Part shown: positions 63,901 to 64,000 of the stretch, piece after piece
Numbering within the stretch: position 1 is the first letter of the stretch
Layout: the number at the start of each line of letters is the position of its first letter
Assembly (NCBI RefSeq): GCF_000327385.1
Contig: NW_008708851.1
Location: 1,973-65,972 of the forward strand
Reading direction: 5' to 3'
From: Lottia gigantea
Taxonomy: Eukaryota > Mollusca > Gastropoda > Lottiidae
Length of the DNA: 64,000 nucleotides
Translations under genes and position numbers: made by a program
Notes under the pieces: generated by a model
Seen by the model: the letters and a program-made list of their open reading frames with translations, nothing else
Databases searched by the model: none
What the model was told of the DNA's origin: nothing

Positions 63901-64000
63901 TAACATTGATAAATACAGATTGATTAATTCTAAATAAGATGTTGGTGTAGTATAATATCTTCTCTTTAATTCAGAATAAAATCTATCAGCCATATGACTA
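51934..64000 (-). CDS. DNAH6: Axonemal dynein heavy chain 6, 3' part (28 exons visible)
   Basis: Motor heavy chain of a single-headed inner dynein arm of motile cilia. The visible part encodes about 1,519 residues: the stalk coiled coils with the microtubule-binding domain (63638-61553), AAA5 (including [11 protein letters not shown]), AAA6 ([10 protein letters not shown]) and the C-terminal domain ending [15 protein letters not shown]. Several runs match my recollection of human DNAH6 better than other heavy chains ([35 protein letters not shown]). Exons in transcription order: 64000-63887 (cut by window), 63638-63458, 63046-62921, 62738-62629, 62434-62272, 62079-61997, 61790-61553, 61271-60969, 60769-60584, 60209-60037, 59713-59533, 59319-59140, 58782-58676, 58257-58131, 57927-57781, 57427-57251, 57034-56844, 56544-56451, 56305-56065, 55661-55561, 55426-55322, 55053-54939, 54517-54225, 53972-53886, 53614-53368, 52983-52820, 52559-52337, 52037-51934. 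Phases agree throughout, so the gene looks intact. Confidence 0.95.
52150..52217. repeat. Polypurine tract in DNAH6 intron
   Basis: A run of only A and G built on GAAGAGGAAAGAAGAGGAAA, about 65 bp, in the last DNAH6 intron. On the transcribed strand it is a long polypyrimidine tract. Confidence 0.9.
58298..58387 (+). repeat. Dispersed ~90-bp repeat, copy 2, in DNAH6 intron
   Basis: Starts GTGTTAGGGTGTATTGAGAC, includes AAAGCACTGGCCTAGGTCAC and ends GGGAAAATTAGTT. Nearly identical to 20743-20832, which lies upstream of BNIP3. It begins about 40 bp upstream of the DNAH6 exon 58257-58131, inside the intron. The family is not identified. Confidence 0.7.

Overview
This is a piece of AT-rich, intron-rich animal nuclear DNA. 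Spliced genes with GT..AG introns, a mitophagy receptor, a BBSome subunit and an axonemal dynein show a ciliated metazoan. A tRNA-derived SINE, many short elements ending in TTAA, and a small secreted cysteine-rich peptide gene suggest a lophotrochozoan, most likely a mollusc. The species assignment is inference only.

Layout. 1-2160 is a 41-bp minisatellite. 3770-4555 is a 34-bp minisatellite that ends just past the stop of a five-exon ARF-like GTPase gene (minus, 4580-6532). A six-exon BNIP3 gene (minus, 10466-20450) has an intron of almost 8 kb, and a perfect CLEAR/E-box palindrome and a perfect CRE lie upstream of its start. BBIP1 (minus, one visible coding exon near 23.4 kb) lies head-to-head with BCKDHA (plus, 24742-26079), which is intronless here. 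After a cluster of SINE copies comes a four-exon, TATA-box gene for a 77-residue secreted peptide with eight cysteines in its mature part (plus, 28992-30456).

30.5-37.5 kb holds no recognised gene. It contains a second 41-bp minisatellite and a ~2.7-kb non-coding repeated element ending in poly(A), rich in ETS-like and nuclear-receptor-like motifs. An SLC17 (sialin-like) transporter gene follows (minus, 37554-44620). It is interrupted by a 38-bp minisatellite, a 50-N assembly gap and a 170-bp satellite, and the exons for about 130-150 residues are not visible. A three-exon plus-strand gene (48466-49762) encodes a 202-residue coiled-coil protein with a possible ubiquitin-like C-terminus. The last 12 kb is the 3' end of DNAH6 (minus, 28 exons visible), an inner-arm axonemal dynein heavy chain that runs off the right edge.

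The genes do not form an operon or one pathway. BNIP3 and BCKDHA are mitochondrial, BBIP1 and DNAH6 are ciliary, and the SLC17 and ARF-like proteins belong to membrane transport and traffic. The most unusual theme is tandem duplication of 3' splice-site sequence. The P-loop exon of the ARF-like gene has three extra partial copies beside it, and the minisatellite next to an SLC17 exon appears to be built from that exon's own splice acceptor. No retrovirus-like or capsid-bearing element was recognised.
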